Shown piece after piece: positions 37,535 through 47,700 of a stretch of 64,000 nt of DNA (positions are counted from its first letter, which is position 1; every line of letters starts with the position of its first letter). This DNA is from Bacteroidales bacterium (GTDB lineage: Bacteria > Bacteroidota > Bacteroidia > Bacteroidales > Marinilabiliaceae): contig SUWW01000004.1 of NCBI GenBank assembly GCA_015061285.1, positions 121,963 to 185,962 on the forward strand. The letters are read 5' to 3'. A model generated the notes under the pieces. The model was given only the letters and a program-made list of their open reading frames with translations. It did no database searches and was not told the origin of the DNA. A program made the position numbers and the translations under genes.

Positions 37535-38700
37535 TTGGATGATTTTTTATGATTTTTTTCTCGCCATTCGTTTGGTGTGCAGCCGTAAATCTGCTTGAAT
37601 CGTCGCGAGATGCTCTTTGTGTCGTTTTCGCCAAGCGAAAGAGCAATGCTCACCACTTGCTCGTCGGTGTCGAGTAGGAGCTCAGCGAATCGCTTGATTT
37701 TTAGGTCGGTAATATATTCATAGAGCGTGCTTCCCGTCACCTCTTTGAAACGTCGTTCGAGCAAGCGCCGCGACAGAGCCACCTCGGTAATAACGTCCTT
37801 GACGGCAATCTTTTTCTGGTAGTTTTGGTGAATAAACTGCACCGCTTTCTGTATCTGCACATCGTCGGTGGCAAAGGCTGCTGTAGATATGCGTCCCACA
37901 ATTTTTATGGGTTTCAGCACAACGTCGGCAATTGGCAAATTGGGGTTGGCAACGCGTTTTTCTATAAGTTGAGCTGTGCGATAGCCTCCATCTTCAATAT
38001 TTATATAAATACTTGATAATGAAGGAAAACTCAAGTCGCAAAGCAATTCGTCGTTATCTACACCCATCACCGACACCTCCGATGGAATCTTCACGCCAGC
38101 CGAGTGACACGCTTCGATGAGGTTGTTGCCTTGGTTGTCGTCGCACGCCATGATGCCGATGGGCTTGGGTATCTTCTTTATCCACTCCGACAGACGGTTG
38201 CGCTCGTAGTACCACATGCGGTCGATTTCCTGCATGTTGTATTCATAGAACGAATCGCCAAAACCAGCCGACATAACCTCCTTGCGGAAGCCTTCGCAAC
38301 GCTCGGTAGACCAGCAAACATCGCGAAAACCGAAGAATCCGAAGTTGCGAAATCCACGATCGATGTAGAAACGTGCTGCCATGCGCCCTGTGCCTATGTA
38401 GTCGGCGGTAATGTTGGGTATGGAGGGAAAACGCTGCTTGAAATCTTGCGCCACCGCTACAATGCCATTTTTAGCAAAAAGGCTGACATCGTCGGTTGGC
38501 TCAAACTGCCCAATCACGGCATCGGCGCGCCACTCCTTGGCCATACGTATGACACCTTCGATGCCAATCTGCGCCTTGTAGGCTGTTGGCATACGTCGTA
38601 TTATCCATTGCTCTTTGAGGCGCGAATAGGTAACTATGCCTTTGAGCAATTTATTGGCAAACGATTCGGTGAAGTCGGTGATTATAAGCAGTCGAAGCAT
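37531..38700 (-). CDS. XylR-type AraC-family transcriptional regulator
   Basis: A 389-residue regulator with an N-terminal periplasmic-binding-protein-like ligand domain (about 1-275; IMACDDNQGNNLIEACHSAG and VSVMGVDNDELLCDLSFPSL are LacI/XylR-type signatures) and a C-terminal AraC-type double helix-turn-helix (about 285-385; VALSRRLLERRFKEVTGSTL, FKQIYGCTPNEWREK). XylR-like regulators bind a sugar directly in the cytoplasm. It starts 1 nt after the GH20 stop and overlaps the phosphatase start (ATGA). It therefore probably controls its own operon and perhaps the divergent kinase/GH2 genes in response to an amino sugar or derivative. Confidence 0.92.
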   Translation of the reverse strand: MLRLLIITDFTESFANKLLKGIVTYSRLKEQWIIRRMPTAYKAQIGIEGVIRMAKEWRADAVIGQFEPTDDVSLFAKNGIVAVAQDFKQRFPSIPNITADYIGTGRMAARFYIDRGFRNFGFFGFRDVCWSTERCEGFRKEVMSAGFGDSFYEYNMQEIDRMWYYERNRLSEWIKKIPKPIGIMACDDNQGNNLIEACHSAGVKIPSEVSVMGVDNDELLCDLSFPSLSSIYINIEDGGYRTAQLIEKRVANPNLPIADVVLKPIKIVGRISTAAFATDDVQIQKAVQFIHQNYQKKIAVKDVITEVALSRRLLERRFKEVTGSTLYEYITDLKIKRFAELLLDTDEQVVSIALSLGENDTKSISRRFKQIYGCTPNEWREKNHKKSSK

Positions 38701-38701
38701 A

Positions 38702-40786
38702 CTAATTACGATGATAGTCGATACCTAAAGCATCATAATATGGATATTCGTGGTCGACAACGATGCTGAAGAAGTGGTCGAAATCTGCCATGAACGCCGA
38801 ATCGTCGGGTGCGATGCTTCCTGCCCACGATGGTGTAGCATTCCAGCCGCGCTCGAAAAGTCCGAGGCCTTTCGGGAATATGTAATATGTAACATGATTG
38901 AAGTTGCGAATTGTCTCTGCCCAGAGCTGACCTTGCACGCCAATAATACTCTCGCGTGCATTGGCTTGCAGCGCTGGTTTGCCATTGCCTGCATTGGTAA
39001 GGTCAATCGGGTTACGATGATCGTCGAAGCGAACAGAACGATACATGTCGTATGGTTGAAGGCTGAAAGTGCGGCGCTCATCTACAAGACCTCCCCACGA
39101 ATGCCCACGCTCCGTTTTGTTATCGTTGTATGCAAAGTCGAGATAACAGTTTGGTGCACTTGATATTACTACAGGTATGCCGTCGTTGGCAAATTCGTAT
39201 GGCAGCGCATCTTGTCCGTGCGAAACGGTCCAAAGATTAGTGAGAAAAAGACTACGTTTCAGGCGGGCGAGCGTGGCAGGTTCGAGGTGCTGGCAAATGT
39301 CCTGCCAGCCAGCTATTTTCACACCTCGTGCTTCGGCAATGTCGAGCACTCTATTGAGGTAGTAGTCTTTGAGCCAAGTCACATCGCTATGTTCAGAAGC
39401 TTTGAGCAGTGCGAGGCACGCAGGTGAGCCCTCCCAAGCGCCTTCGGGAACTTCGTCGCCGCCAATATGTATGGCATCGAGAGGCACGCCAGCTTCTTTG
39501 TACATATTTATGAGACCATCGAAAACTGTCTCGATAAATTTATACGTACTCGGTAGTGCCACGTTGAGAGCGTTGTCGGAGTAGTCTTGTACAGACATAT
39601 ATACCGAGGTGTCGCCCGCTTCGGATAGTAGGTATGCAGTATCGCCTGTGCGAGCCGCGCGAACCTCCATCGACTTGATGGCAGCGCGCGAATGACCAGG
39701 TGTGTCGAACTCGGGAATTACGCGGATGTGGCGCTCGTATGCATAGCGCAGAATATCAACAAAATCGGCGTGCGAGTAGAATCCGTTGCCCGACGAAGTG
39801 GTGTCGTTGCGGTCGGCTGCTATGCAATATGTAGGTTGAAGAGCATCGGGCTCACTTATAGTGCCATCGGCGTTGAGTGTAGGTATGCAGCGCGCTGCAC
39901 CGTAGGTGGTTAGCTCGGGTAGGGCATCGATGGCTATGCGCCAACCTTCGTCGTCGCCAAAGTGCAAATGGAAATAGTTGATTTTGTAGTGTGCGAGAAT
40001 ATCTATAAGACGAAGTAAATCAGCTTTTTTGGTGAAATCGCGACTCACATCGAGCATCAATCCGCGATACGTCAAATCGGGCCAGTCGGTGATTATGGCA
40101 TTGGGTATGGCATTGCCAGCGGCATTGCGGCGCAGATTGTCGAGCGTGACAGACGCGTAGTAGGCACCATCTTTATCGGCTGCATCGATACGCACCGAAC
40201 CATCGAGCGTAATCTTGTACCAGCCAGCTCTTTGACCCGAAACGATGTATGTTTTTGCCTCCTGATTCAAGTCGGTTGTTCCTTCAGTTGCTTCTACTTG
40301 TTTTAGGCGCGGAATCATATCGAAGACGTTTGTATTTACATGATTATAAGCAAACGACGGAATCTCTTGGCTTGGTTGGTATACATATTTACACTCCACA
40401 GCCACAGGTATTTGACCTCTCTTCTGTAGATAGAAACCTTCGGGCGCACGGCACTGATTTTCAAGTGCACGGGCTTTGTAGCGAAGTGTCAAGACGTTGC
40501 CTTGCGCCTCAGCAGACGGAACAGCGCGGTAGAGCGTGCCACCAACGAAGATAATCTCGCCAGGTGCGTTGGCTTCCATTGCCACGGGTGTGCGAAATTG
40601 GCTGAACCACAGTGTCCAATCCGTTCCAGCGGGCGGGTTCTGTATCTCGAGCGTATGCGTGGCCCTGCCATCGTCGTCGGTAGTGCCTTCAGTCCAAACT
40701 ACTTGGCAAAGATTTTCATTGCTACATGCCGCGCATAATATGTATGCAGCCAGCATCATAAGGAGGTGTTTTGCGTTCACTGTCAA
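38702..40786 (-). CDS. Beta-N-acetylhexosaminidase (GH20) lipoprotein
   Basis: About 694 residues. A short lipoprotein signal (MLAAYILCAAC) leads to a C-type N-terminal beta domain (about 30-150), the GH20b domain (about 155-235) and the GH20 TIM barrel (about 240-640). The catalytic Asp-Glu pair is at 444-445 (HIGGDEVPEGAW); substrate-contact motifs are YFHLHFGDDEGWRI and IPEFDTPGHSRAAI. It removes terminal beta-GlcNAc/GalNAc. The exact start is unsure: TTG at 40786, GTG at 40780 and ATG at 40759 are in frame, all giving a usable signal peptide. First gene of the operon with the XylR regulator and phosphatase; divergent from the ROK kinase. Confidence 0.92.
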   Translation of the reverse strand: MTVNAKHLLMMLAAYILCAACSNENLCQVVWTEGTTDDDGRATHTLEIQNPPAGTDWTLWFSQFRTPVAMEANAPGEIIFVGGTLYRAVPSAEAQGNVLTLRYKARALENQCRAPEGFYLQKRGQIPVAVECKYVYQPSQEIPSFAYNHVNTNVFDMIPRLKQVEATEGTTDLNQEAKTYIVSGQRAGWYKITLDGSVRIDAADKDGAYYASVTLDNLRRNAAGNAIPNAIITDWPDLTYRGLMLDVSRDFTKKADLLRLIDILAHYKINYFHLHFGDDEGWRIAIDALPELTTYGAARCIPTLNADGTISEPDALQPTYCIAADRNDTTSSGNGFYSHADFVDILRYAYERHIRVIPEFDTPGHSRAAIKSMEVRAARTGDTAYLLSEAGDTSVYMSVQDYSDNALNVALPSTYKFIETVFDGLINMYKEAGVPLDAIHIGGDEVPEGAWEGSPACLALLKASEHSDVTWLKDYYLNRVLDIAEARGVKIAGWQDICQHLEPATLARLKRSLFLTNLWTVSHGQDALPYEFANDGIPVVISSAPNCYLDFAYNDNKTERGHSWGGLVDERRTFSLQPYDMYRSVRFDDHRNPIDLTNAGNGKPALQANARESIIGVQGQLWAETIRNFNHVTYYIFPKGLGLFERGWNATPSWAGSIAPDDSAFMADFDHFFSIVVDHEYPYYDALGIDYHRN

Positions 40787-40802
40787 TAAGTTTTAGAGTT
40801 AA

Positions 40803-40880
40803 CCAATACAAATATTGGAAAAATAACTCACGTCTAAAACGTGCGTTCGCAAATTGTGTATTGAAATACGCAATATTGGT
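40803..40880. promoter_or_regulatory. Candidate operator sites between divergent GH20 and ROK genes
   Basis: A 16-bp palindrome CCAATACAAATATTGG (6-bp arms, 4-nt centre) lies at 40803-40818, and the half-site CAATATTGG recurs at 40871-40879. The interval is only about 145 bp and contains the promoters of both divergent units, so these are plausible sites for the XylR-type regulator. Inference only. Confidence 0.35.
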
Positions 40881-40930
40881 TATGTATGTATATGCATAAT
40901 CAATTTTTTTGCAGAAAAAACAATTGCAAA

Positions 40931-41758
40931 ATGAGACTTGGAATCGACATTGGAGGCACAAATTTGAGCTTCGGCTTGGTGCGCGATGGGCAGATTGTTC
41001 GCCGCGATACTGCTCCGTGGTTTCCCAAAGAGATGTCGCTCGAGCAGACGATAGACTTGCTGTCGGAGCGCATCGAAGCCATAATCACACCCGAAGTAGA
41101 CCGCATAGGCGTAGGCGTGCCATCGGTTGTCGACGTGGAGCGCGGCATTGTGTACGACACGGCCAACATACCCTCGTGGACCGAAGTCCCGCTGAAGGAG
41201 CAACTCGAACGTCGATTCGGCATTCCTGTGGCCGTAAATAACGATGCAAACTGCTATGCTATGGGAGTTTACGCTAATTATGCAGCCAGCGCCAAACCCG
41301 AAATGCTTGTGGTGGTGACGCTTGGCACGGGCGTAGGTATGGGCATCGTACATAAAGGCGAACTCATCTGTGGTGCAAATTGTGGCGCGGGCGAACTTGG
41401 TGCCTTGAACTACAGAAATGCCACACTCGAAGCCTATTGCAGCAAGCAATTCTTCACTGCCAAAGGTCTCGACAGCAAAGCCACCGCGCAAGCCGCACGC
41501 AATGGCGACAAGCAGGCGCAAGCCATATTCGACGAACTGGGCGCTAATCTTGGCGATTTGCTTTGCATAGCTATGTATGCCTACGACCCCAGCCACATTG
41601 TTTTTGGCGGTGGCATAGCGCATAACTTCCCACTCTTCCGCGCGTCAATGGAGGCTCGGCTGCGTAGCGATTTCCCATACCACAAGAGCCTCGAACGTCT
41701 GCAAATTGACAGCTGCGTGGGCGACGACATTCCCGTTGTCGGCGCAGCGATGATATAA
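40931..41758 (+). CDS. ROK-family sugar kinase
   Basis: A 275-residue cytoplasmic kinase. The ATP-binding GIDIGGTNLSFGLVRDG is at the N-terminus, the catalytic Asp lies in VNNDANCYAMG, and GTGVGMGIV is the second phosphate motif. The classic ROK zinc motif CxCGxxGC is replaced by GALNYRNATLEAYCS, as in several Bacteroidales ROK proteins. The start at 40931 removes 15 upstream codons with no family match. With nagB and hexosaminidases nearby, glucosamine or GlcNAc is the likely substrate; glucose or mannose remain possible. The GH2 gene follows after 12 nt. Confidence 0.85.
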   Translation: MRLGIDIGGTNLSFGLVRDGQIVRRDTAPWFPKEMSLEQTIDLLSERIEAIITPEVDRIGVGVPSVVDVERGIVYDTANIPSWTEVPLKEQLERRFGIPVAVNNDANCYAMGVYANYAASAKPEMLVVVTLGTGVGMGIVHKGELICGANCGAGELGALNYRNATLEAYCSKQFFTAKGLDSKATAQAARNGDKQAQAIFDELGANLGDLLCIAMYAYDPSHIVFGGGIAHNFPLFRASMEARLRSDFPYHKSLERLQIDSCVGDDIPVVGAAMI

Positions 41759-41770
41759 ATATCCATACTT

Positions 41771-44269
41771 ATGAAAAAGATTTGTACCCTTTTCGCCGTG
41801 GCAGCCGCACTCGCGGGGTGTTCGCAGCCACAAAACCCGACTCCTGGCAGCTCGCTGACTCTCGATAGCGGCTGGCAACTCTCACGCGATGGCAGCTCTG
41901 AGCAATATGCAGCTTCGGTGCCTTCTACGGTGGCTGGTGTGCTATGCGATGCCGGCTTTTTTCCTAAAGATGTTCTTGAGCATTGTAATTATGCTGCTGT
42001 CGACAAATCTATTTTCGACGATGCTTGGACCTACAGAACGTCGTTTGCTGCCTCGCCCAACGATGCGCAACACTACGAATTGGCGTTCGAAGGCCTTGGC
42101 TACCGTGCCGACATCATCTTCAATGGCAAACAGTTAGCCGCCAGCGACACTACGTTTGGCGTTTTTCGTCGTCATACATACGATGTGTCGGAGCTACTTA
42201 CGGCCAACAACACTCTTGAAGTTCGGCTACATAGTGCACAGAAAGGCGACCTAAATATTGGCTTTGTGGATTGGAATCCGCGTCCGCTCGACGAGAGCAT
42301 GGGCATAGTTCGCCCTGTGACTCTGCGTACGTATGGAGCTGTGTCGGTAGAAGATGTATTCGTTGTTCCTAATCTGAATACCGAAACCCTCGCCGAGGCC
42401 GACCTCGAGGTGCGTGTGCGCTTGCGTAATCATGAAAATAGCATCGTTGATGGCACTCTCGCGCTCGAATTGCAAGGCGTTGGCAAATGCAACATACCTA
42501 TAAAACTTACAAATTATCAAGAACATACATTCACAATCACGCCCGAACAGGTGCCGATGCTGCACGTGAATAACCCGCGCGTGTGGTGGAGCTACGACCT
42601 CGGCAAACCCGAGATGTACAACCTCTGTGCTAACGTAAATATCGATGGCAAACTCTCCGATACACGCAGCGTCGACTTTGGCATACGTAAAATAGAGAGC
42701 CGACTGATTGAAGGCAACCACCGCCAATTCACGCTCAATGGTAAAGACATTCTGATAAAAGGTGCCGGTTGGACCGACGATATTTTCCTTCGCGATACGC
42801 CCGAAAGCATTGAGCGCCAAGTGCGTTATGTTATGGATATGAACCTCAACTGCATACGTTTCGAAAACATTTGGGGTAAAGACGATACTGTCTACGACCT
42901 TTGCGACCGATTGGGCGTGCTTGCGTTGGTAGGGTGGAGCTGCCAATGGGAATGGGAAGATTATTGCGGCTTGCCCGAAGTGGAGGACTATGGTTGCATA
43001 AATACGCCTGAAACAGAAGATCTTGCCGTAGCATATTTTCGCGACCAAGTGGTGCGTTTGCATAATCACCCAGCCGTAATTGCTTGGCTTACAGGTAGCG
43101 ACCGCATACCCAACGAACGCCTCGAAAAGCGCTACTTAGATATTTATGCCGCCGAGGAGTATCGCCCATACGTATGCTCGGCAAAAAATCTTGAAAGCGC
43201 GGCTGGCTGGTCGGGCACCAAGATGGAAGGCCCTTACGAATATGTAGGCCCCGACTATTGGTTCCGCGACAAAGAGCATGGCGGCGCGTTCGGCTTCAAT
43301 ACCGAGACGGGCATTGGCGCCAACATACCACAAATGGAGTCGTTGCGACGTATGCTCGACCTCGATAAACCCGAGGAGTGGAACTACCATTGCACTGCAT
43401 CGGCTTCGGCGCTCAACACCACCGATGTGCTGACGGCAGTCGTCAACGGTCAGTATGGCGAGGCTAAAGATGTGCAGGATTTCGTACGCAAGGCTCATGC
43501 CGTCGACTACGATGGCACGCGCGCTATGTTTGAGGCATTCCGCGTACGTATGCCAGCTACAACTGGCATTGTGCAATGGATGCTCAATTCGGCTTGGCCT
43601 TCGCTCTATTGGCAACTCTACGACTATTATGGCGTGCCTACGGCTGGATATTATGGCACGAAGAAGGCTTGCGAACCGCTGCAACTCATTTTCGACTACG
43701 ACACGCGCATGGTGAATGCCGTGAACGAAAGCCTCGACTCGCGCACCCTCAAAGCTACAATGCATGTCTTCGACGAACATTCGAAACCTATTGGTGGCGA
43801 AAGTCGCGAATTCTCTATCGCTTATCGCGAGAGTTTGCCTCTGTTCGATATGCATAAGTATGTGGGCAAAGCGCATTTTGTAGCCCTCGCCCTCGAAACG
43901 CTCGATGGCAAACGCGTCTCGGACAATTTCTATTGCATACCAGCCCGCGACAACGAATACGACTGGAGCAACTCTAATTGGTATATCACACCAATAACTA
44001 AATATGCCGACTTGCGTTTTGCCTTCAACCAAGAGCCTGCCGACGTAACAATGACCGTTGAGCGCAGCAATGACGTTTGGAATATCACGCTCCAAAACAA
44101 ATCGACGGTCATATCATACATGAACATATTGAAGGCGTTGAATAGCGCAGGAGAAATGGTCGTTCCAGCCATCTGGAGCGACAACTTCGTGACGCTTTTG
44201 CCTGGCGAGACTAAAGTCATCACCTGCCGCACCAATGCTCGCGATGTGCGGTTCGTACTCGACAATTGA
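41771..44269 (+). CDS. GH2 glycoside hydrolase, probable exo-beta-D-glucosaminidase
   Basis: An 832-residue periplasmic lipoprotein (lipobox ALAGC, Cys17). Layout: sugar-binding jelly roll (about 25-190), Ig-like sandwich (about 195-305), TIM barrel (about 310-620), further beta domains. The acid/base motif is WLTGSD with Asp444 instead of the usual Glu, and the nucleophile is Glu512 in GFNTETGIG. This Asp/Glu pair and the segment MEGPYEYVGPDYWF are features of the GH2 exo-beta-D-glucosaminidase subgroup (CsxA type), which removes GlcN from chitosan oligosaccharide ends. Beta-mannosidase is the main alternative. It is cotranscribed with the ROK kinase and has a terminator 43 nt downstream. 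Confidence 0.82.
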   Translation: MKKICTLFAVAAALAGCSQPQNPTPGSSLTLDSGWQLSRDGSSEQYAASVPSTVAGVLCDAGFFPKDVLEHCNYAAVDKSIFDDAWTYRTSFAASPNDAQHYELAFEGLGYRADIIFNGKQLAASDTTFGVFRRHTYDVSELLTANNTLEVRLHSAQKGDLNIGFVDWNPRPLDESMGIVRPVTLRTYGAVSVEDVFVVPNLNTETLAEADLEVRVRLRNHENSIVDGTLALELQGVGKCNIPIKLTNYQEHTFTITPEQVPMLHVNNPRVWWSYDLGKPEMYNLCANVNIDGKLSDTRSVDFGIRKIESRLIEGNHRQFTLNGKDILIKGAGWTDDIFLRDTPESIERQVRYVMDMNLNCIRFENIWGKDDTVYDLCDRLGVLALVGWSCQWEWEDYCGLPEVEDYGCINTPETEDLAVAYFRDQVVRLHNHPAVIAWLTGSDRIPNERLEKRYLDIYAAEEYRPYVCSAKNLESAAGWSGTKMEGPYEYVGPDYWFRDKEHGGAFGFNTETGIGANIPQMESLRRMLDLDKPEEWNYHCTASASALNTTDVLTAVVNGQYGEAKDVQDFVRKAHAVDYDGTRAMFEAFRVRMPATTGIVQWMLNSAWPSLYWQLYDYYGVPTAGYYGTKKACEPLQLIFDYDTRMVNAVNESLDSRTLKATMHVFDEHSKPIGGESREFSIAYRESLPLFDMHKYVGKAHFVALALETLDGKRVSDNFYCIPARDNEYDWSNSNWYITPITKYADLRFAFNQEPADVTMTVERSNDVWNITLQNKSTVISYMNILKALNSAGEMVVPAIWSDNFVTLLPGETKVITCRTNARDVRFVLDN

Positions 44270-44312
44270 TAGTTATCGTTTTCTATTTTTTAGAGTAGTA
44301 ATATAAGGTCAG

Positions 44313-44352
44313 ACAAGGCTCTACACCGCGTAGGTGCAGGGCTTTGTTTGTG
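44313..44352 (+). terminator. Terminator-like hairpin after the GH2 gene
   Basis: ACAAGGCTCTACACC (44313-44327) pairs with GGTGCAGGGCTTTGT (44333-44347), 15 positions with one mismatch and two G-U pairs, 5-nt loop, followed by TTGTGT. Confidence 0.6.
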
Positions 44353-44454
44353 TATATGCATAAAAAACAAGTCGTATACAGAAAAAATATTACTATCGAA
44401 AGCCGTGTGTTAGAAACGATAGCATGCTGTTCTGTTATGTTTTGTTAATACTTG

Positions 44455-44486
44455 TTGAACATTGAATGTTAATATATGTATATTTG
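44455..44486 (+). promoter_or_regulatory. Promoter of the first susCD operon
   Basis: TATATTTG (44479-44486) matches TAnnTTTG exactly. A TTG at 44455-44457 lies 21 nt upstream, the expected spacing of the Bacteroidota -33 element. It implies a leader of about 265 nt before the susC ATG. Confidence 0.6.
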
Positions 44487-44547
44487 TGTATAATAAATCT
44501 GCGATATGCGGATTGCATAACTACTAAATGTTAAAACATTACTAACA

Positions 44548-44685
44548 ATGAAGAATCTAAAACCGACAAGGCGGCATGACATTTATATGTTGCCAGAAGA
44601 AGTCCCGCGCTGGATAGAAAAAATGGCGAAAAGTATAAAATTATACCATTCTCCCTCATTATCTCACCCCCATAGGAAACTCTAA
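44548..44685 (+). CDS. Possible 45-codon leader ORF upstream of susC
   Basis: ATG at 44548, TAA at 44683-44685. The product starts MKNLKPTRRHDIYMLPEEV and is basic at the C-terminus (HPHRKL). The context before its ATG (acattactaaca) is like that of real genes of this group. It lies wholly inside the leader between the promoter and susC. It could be a leader peptide, a decayed gene start, or chance. No family is recognised. Confidence 0.3.
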   Translation: MKNLKPTRRHDIYMLPEEVPRWIEKMAKSIKLYHSPSLSHPHRKL

Positions 44686-44756
44686 ATAAAGGCATTAAAC
44701 TAATGCCGTAATGACATCAAAATCAATTAGTAATTTCAAAAAACAATAGGATTATT

Positions 44757-47700
44757 ATGAAATTATCATATTTCGTTCTCCCTATGTTGCTTAGTGTCAG
44801 TGCGATAATCAACCCCAATATGTCGATAGCGCAACAGACACAGCAAACTCAACAATCTAAAACTATTACTGTAAGCGGTATCGTACTTGACGAACAAGGC
44901 GTATCGATGCCAGGAGTTGCAGTATACATAAAAGGAACTACAACTGGAATAATTACCGACGTTAATGGAGAATTTTCGATTAACGCAGCGCCAGATGCTA
45001 TTTTGCAGATGTCGTTTATTGGCTACGAAGATCAAGAAATAAGTGTAGATGGACGCACCAACATCGGTACAGTAAACATGACGTCGGAGTTTACCGAACT
45101 CGATGAACTCGTAGTTGTAGGTTACGGAACGCAGAAGAAGAGCGACGTGACAGGTGCACTCATCAGTGTAGGTGCCGACGAACTCACAGCAATGCCAGTG
45201 AAAAACGCCCTTGAAGGTTTGCAGGGTAAGGCTGCTGGTGTGGATATCACGAGCAACCAGCGACCAGGTGAAATTGGAAGCGTTCAAATACGTGGCCAGC
45301 GAAGCATTTCTGCATCCAACGCGCCTCTTTACGTGGTAGATGGCATGGTGCTTCAAACAAGTGGCCTTGAAGGAATAAACCCAGCCGATATTGAGAGTGT
45401 AGATATTTTGAAAGATGCATCGGCAACAGCTATCTATGGTTCGAAAGGTGCAAATGGCGTTGTTATCGTAACTACAAAAAAAGGTAAAGAAGGACGTCTT
45501 ACACTTAACTACAGTGGCACGCTTACCCTTGATCGTCTACACGATGTAGCCGAAATGATGAATTCGGCAGAGTGGTTGCAATATGCACGTTACGCAAAGG
45601 CTCAGATGGGCACCTATAATGGCGGCGATGCAACACCAAACTACGATTCTGATTATGCTGCTTTTGGTTCTGTAGCTGCGTCTTGGGCTCAGATTAATAA
45701 AGCATGGGTACAGGGTGAATATCATCCTGAACTTGTTGGTGGTTACGATTGGGCAAGCGAAGGCAAACAGCTTGGTATTTCACAAGAGCATACGCTTAGT
45801 GCAAGTGGAGGTACAGACAAAATGCATGGCTATGCTTCGTTCGGCTATTTGAAGCAGCGCGGTGTTCAGCCAGGTCAAGAATACAAACGTTACACACTCC
45901 GCGCTACATTCGATGTCACTCCTATCGCACCATTCTCGATGGGAGCGAACCTCAATCTTGCCTATTCTGATCAAGATTATGGCTATAGCTTTACAAAGAG
46001 TACCACTGGTGCTGGCGATTTCTATTCGGCTCTGCGTGCTATGCTTCCTTGGACTGTACCTTATGATGAGAATGGTGATTATATCCGTAATCCAAATGGC
46101 GATGTAAATATCATAAATCCAATAAACGAACTCGACTACAATACCAATCAACGTCGCAATTTGCGCGTAACGGGGTCGGCGTTTGCACAACTCGATTTTG
46201 GCAAGATTTGGGAACCTCTCGAAGGTCTGTCGTATAGAATACAAGTAGGCCCAGAATTCCGTCACAACACAGTAGGTGTAGCAAATGCAGCCGATGGTAT
46301 AAATGGCGATGGCAACAACAAAGTTACATACACGCCAAGCCAAAGCCGTGCTTACACTCTCGATAACTTGCTCTACTACAATCGACGCATAAATGGTATA
46401 CACAACATAGGTATCACTCTTATGCAGTCGGCTCAACAATATCACACTGAAAACCTCTCCGTTTCGTCGAATGTATATTCGGCAAAAGAGTTGTGGTATA
46501 ACGTATCGAGCAATTCTGATATAACAGCCTATGGTTCAGGTCTTACTGAAACTCAGATGGCTTCGTATATGATACGTGCCAACTATTCCTACAACGATCG
46601 CTACATGCTCACCGCTTCTCTTCGTTGGGATGGTGCAAGCCAACTTGCCGATGGTAACAAATGGGATACTTTCCCATCGTTAGCTCTCGCTTGGCGTGCC
46701 GACCAAGAGGATTTCCTCAACGATAAAGATTGTCTCGATCAGTTGAAAGTGCGTTTTGGCGTCGGTACCACTGGCAATGCTGCTATTTCGGCTTATGCTA
46801 CAAAAGGTGCTATCGACACAAATACATATCACTTCGGTTCTTCTACAGTAACAGGTTATTTGCCATCTGATGCATCGGCAAAAACGCCTGCTAAGATGGC
46901 AAATCAAGATCTTGGCTGGGAGCGTACTACTCAAATAAACGTCGGTGTCGACTATTCATTCTTGCGCGGTCGCGTAAGTGGTAGCATTGATTGGTATCAC
47001 ACGCGCACCAAAGACCTTCTTCTATCTATGACAATCCCTTCGTTGACTGGTTACGTAAGTACCTATGCTAACGTTGGTGAGACGTCTGGTTATGGTCTTG
47101 ATATTCAGATTAATGCTAAGCCTATTGTTGTTGGCGATTTCGAATGGAATACCAGTTTGACATGGAGTATGGACCGCAACAAGATTGAAGAACTTGCCAA
47201 TGGTGTTACCAAAGATGTCAACAACCTATGGTTTGTAGGAGAAGAAATAGGCGTCTACTACGACTGGGTATATGATGGCATATGGAAATCGAGCGAAGCT
47301 GAACAAGCTGCTAAGATGGGCTTCAAACCAGGCAATATCAAAGTGAAAGACATCAACGAAGATGGAAAGATTGATGCCAACGACAAGGAGATTGTTGGTT
47401 ACGTTCGTCCACGATGGACTGCAGGTTGGAATAATACTTTCAGCTATAGAGGCTTCGAACTCTCGTGCTTCCTCGTGTCGCGTTGGGATTTTACTATTCC
47501 TCAAGGTTCGGCAACTCTCGATGGTCGATATGCATGTCGTAAACTCGACTATTGGATTAAGGACGTAAACGAAAACGCAGAGTATTATGCTCCTGGTATC
47601 AATGGTGAAGCTAAAGATACTTATGCGTCGTCGATGAACTATCAAGATGGTTCGTTCATCAAGATGCGTAACATTTCACTTGGATACAATTTCCAAAAGT

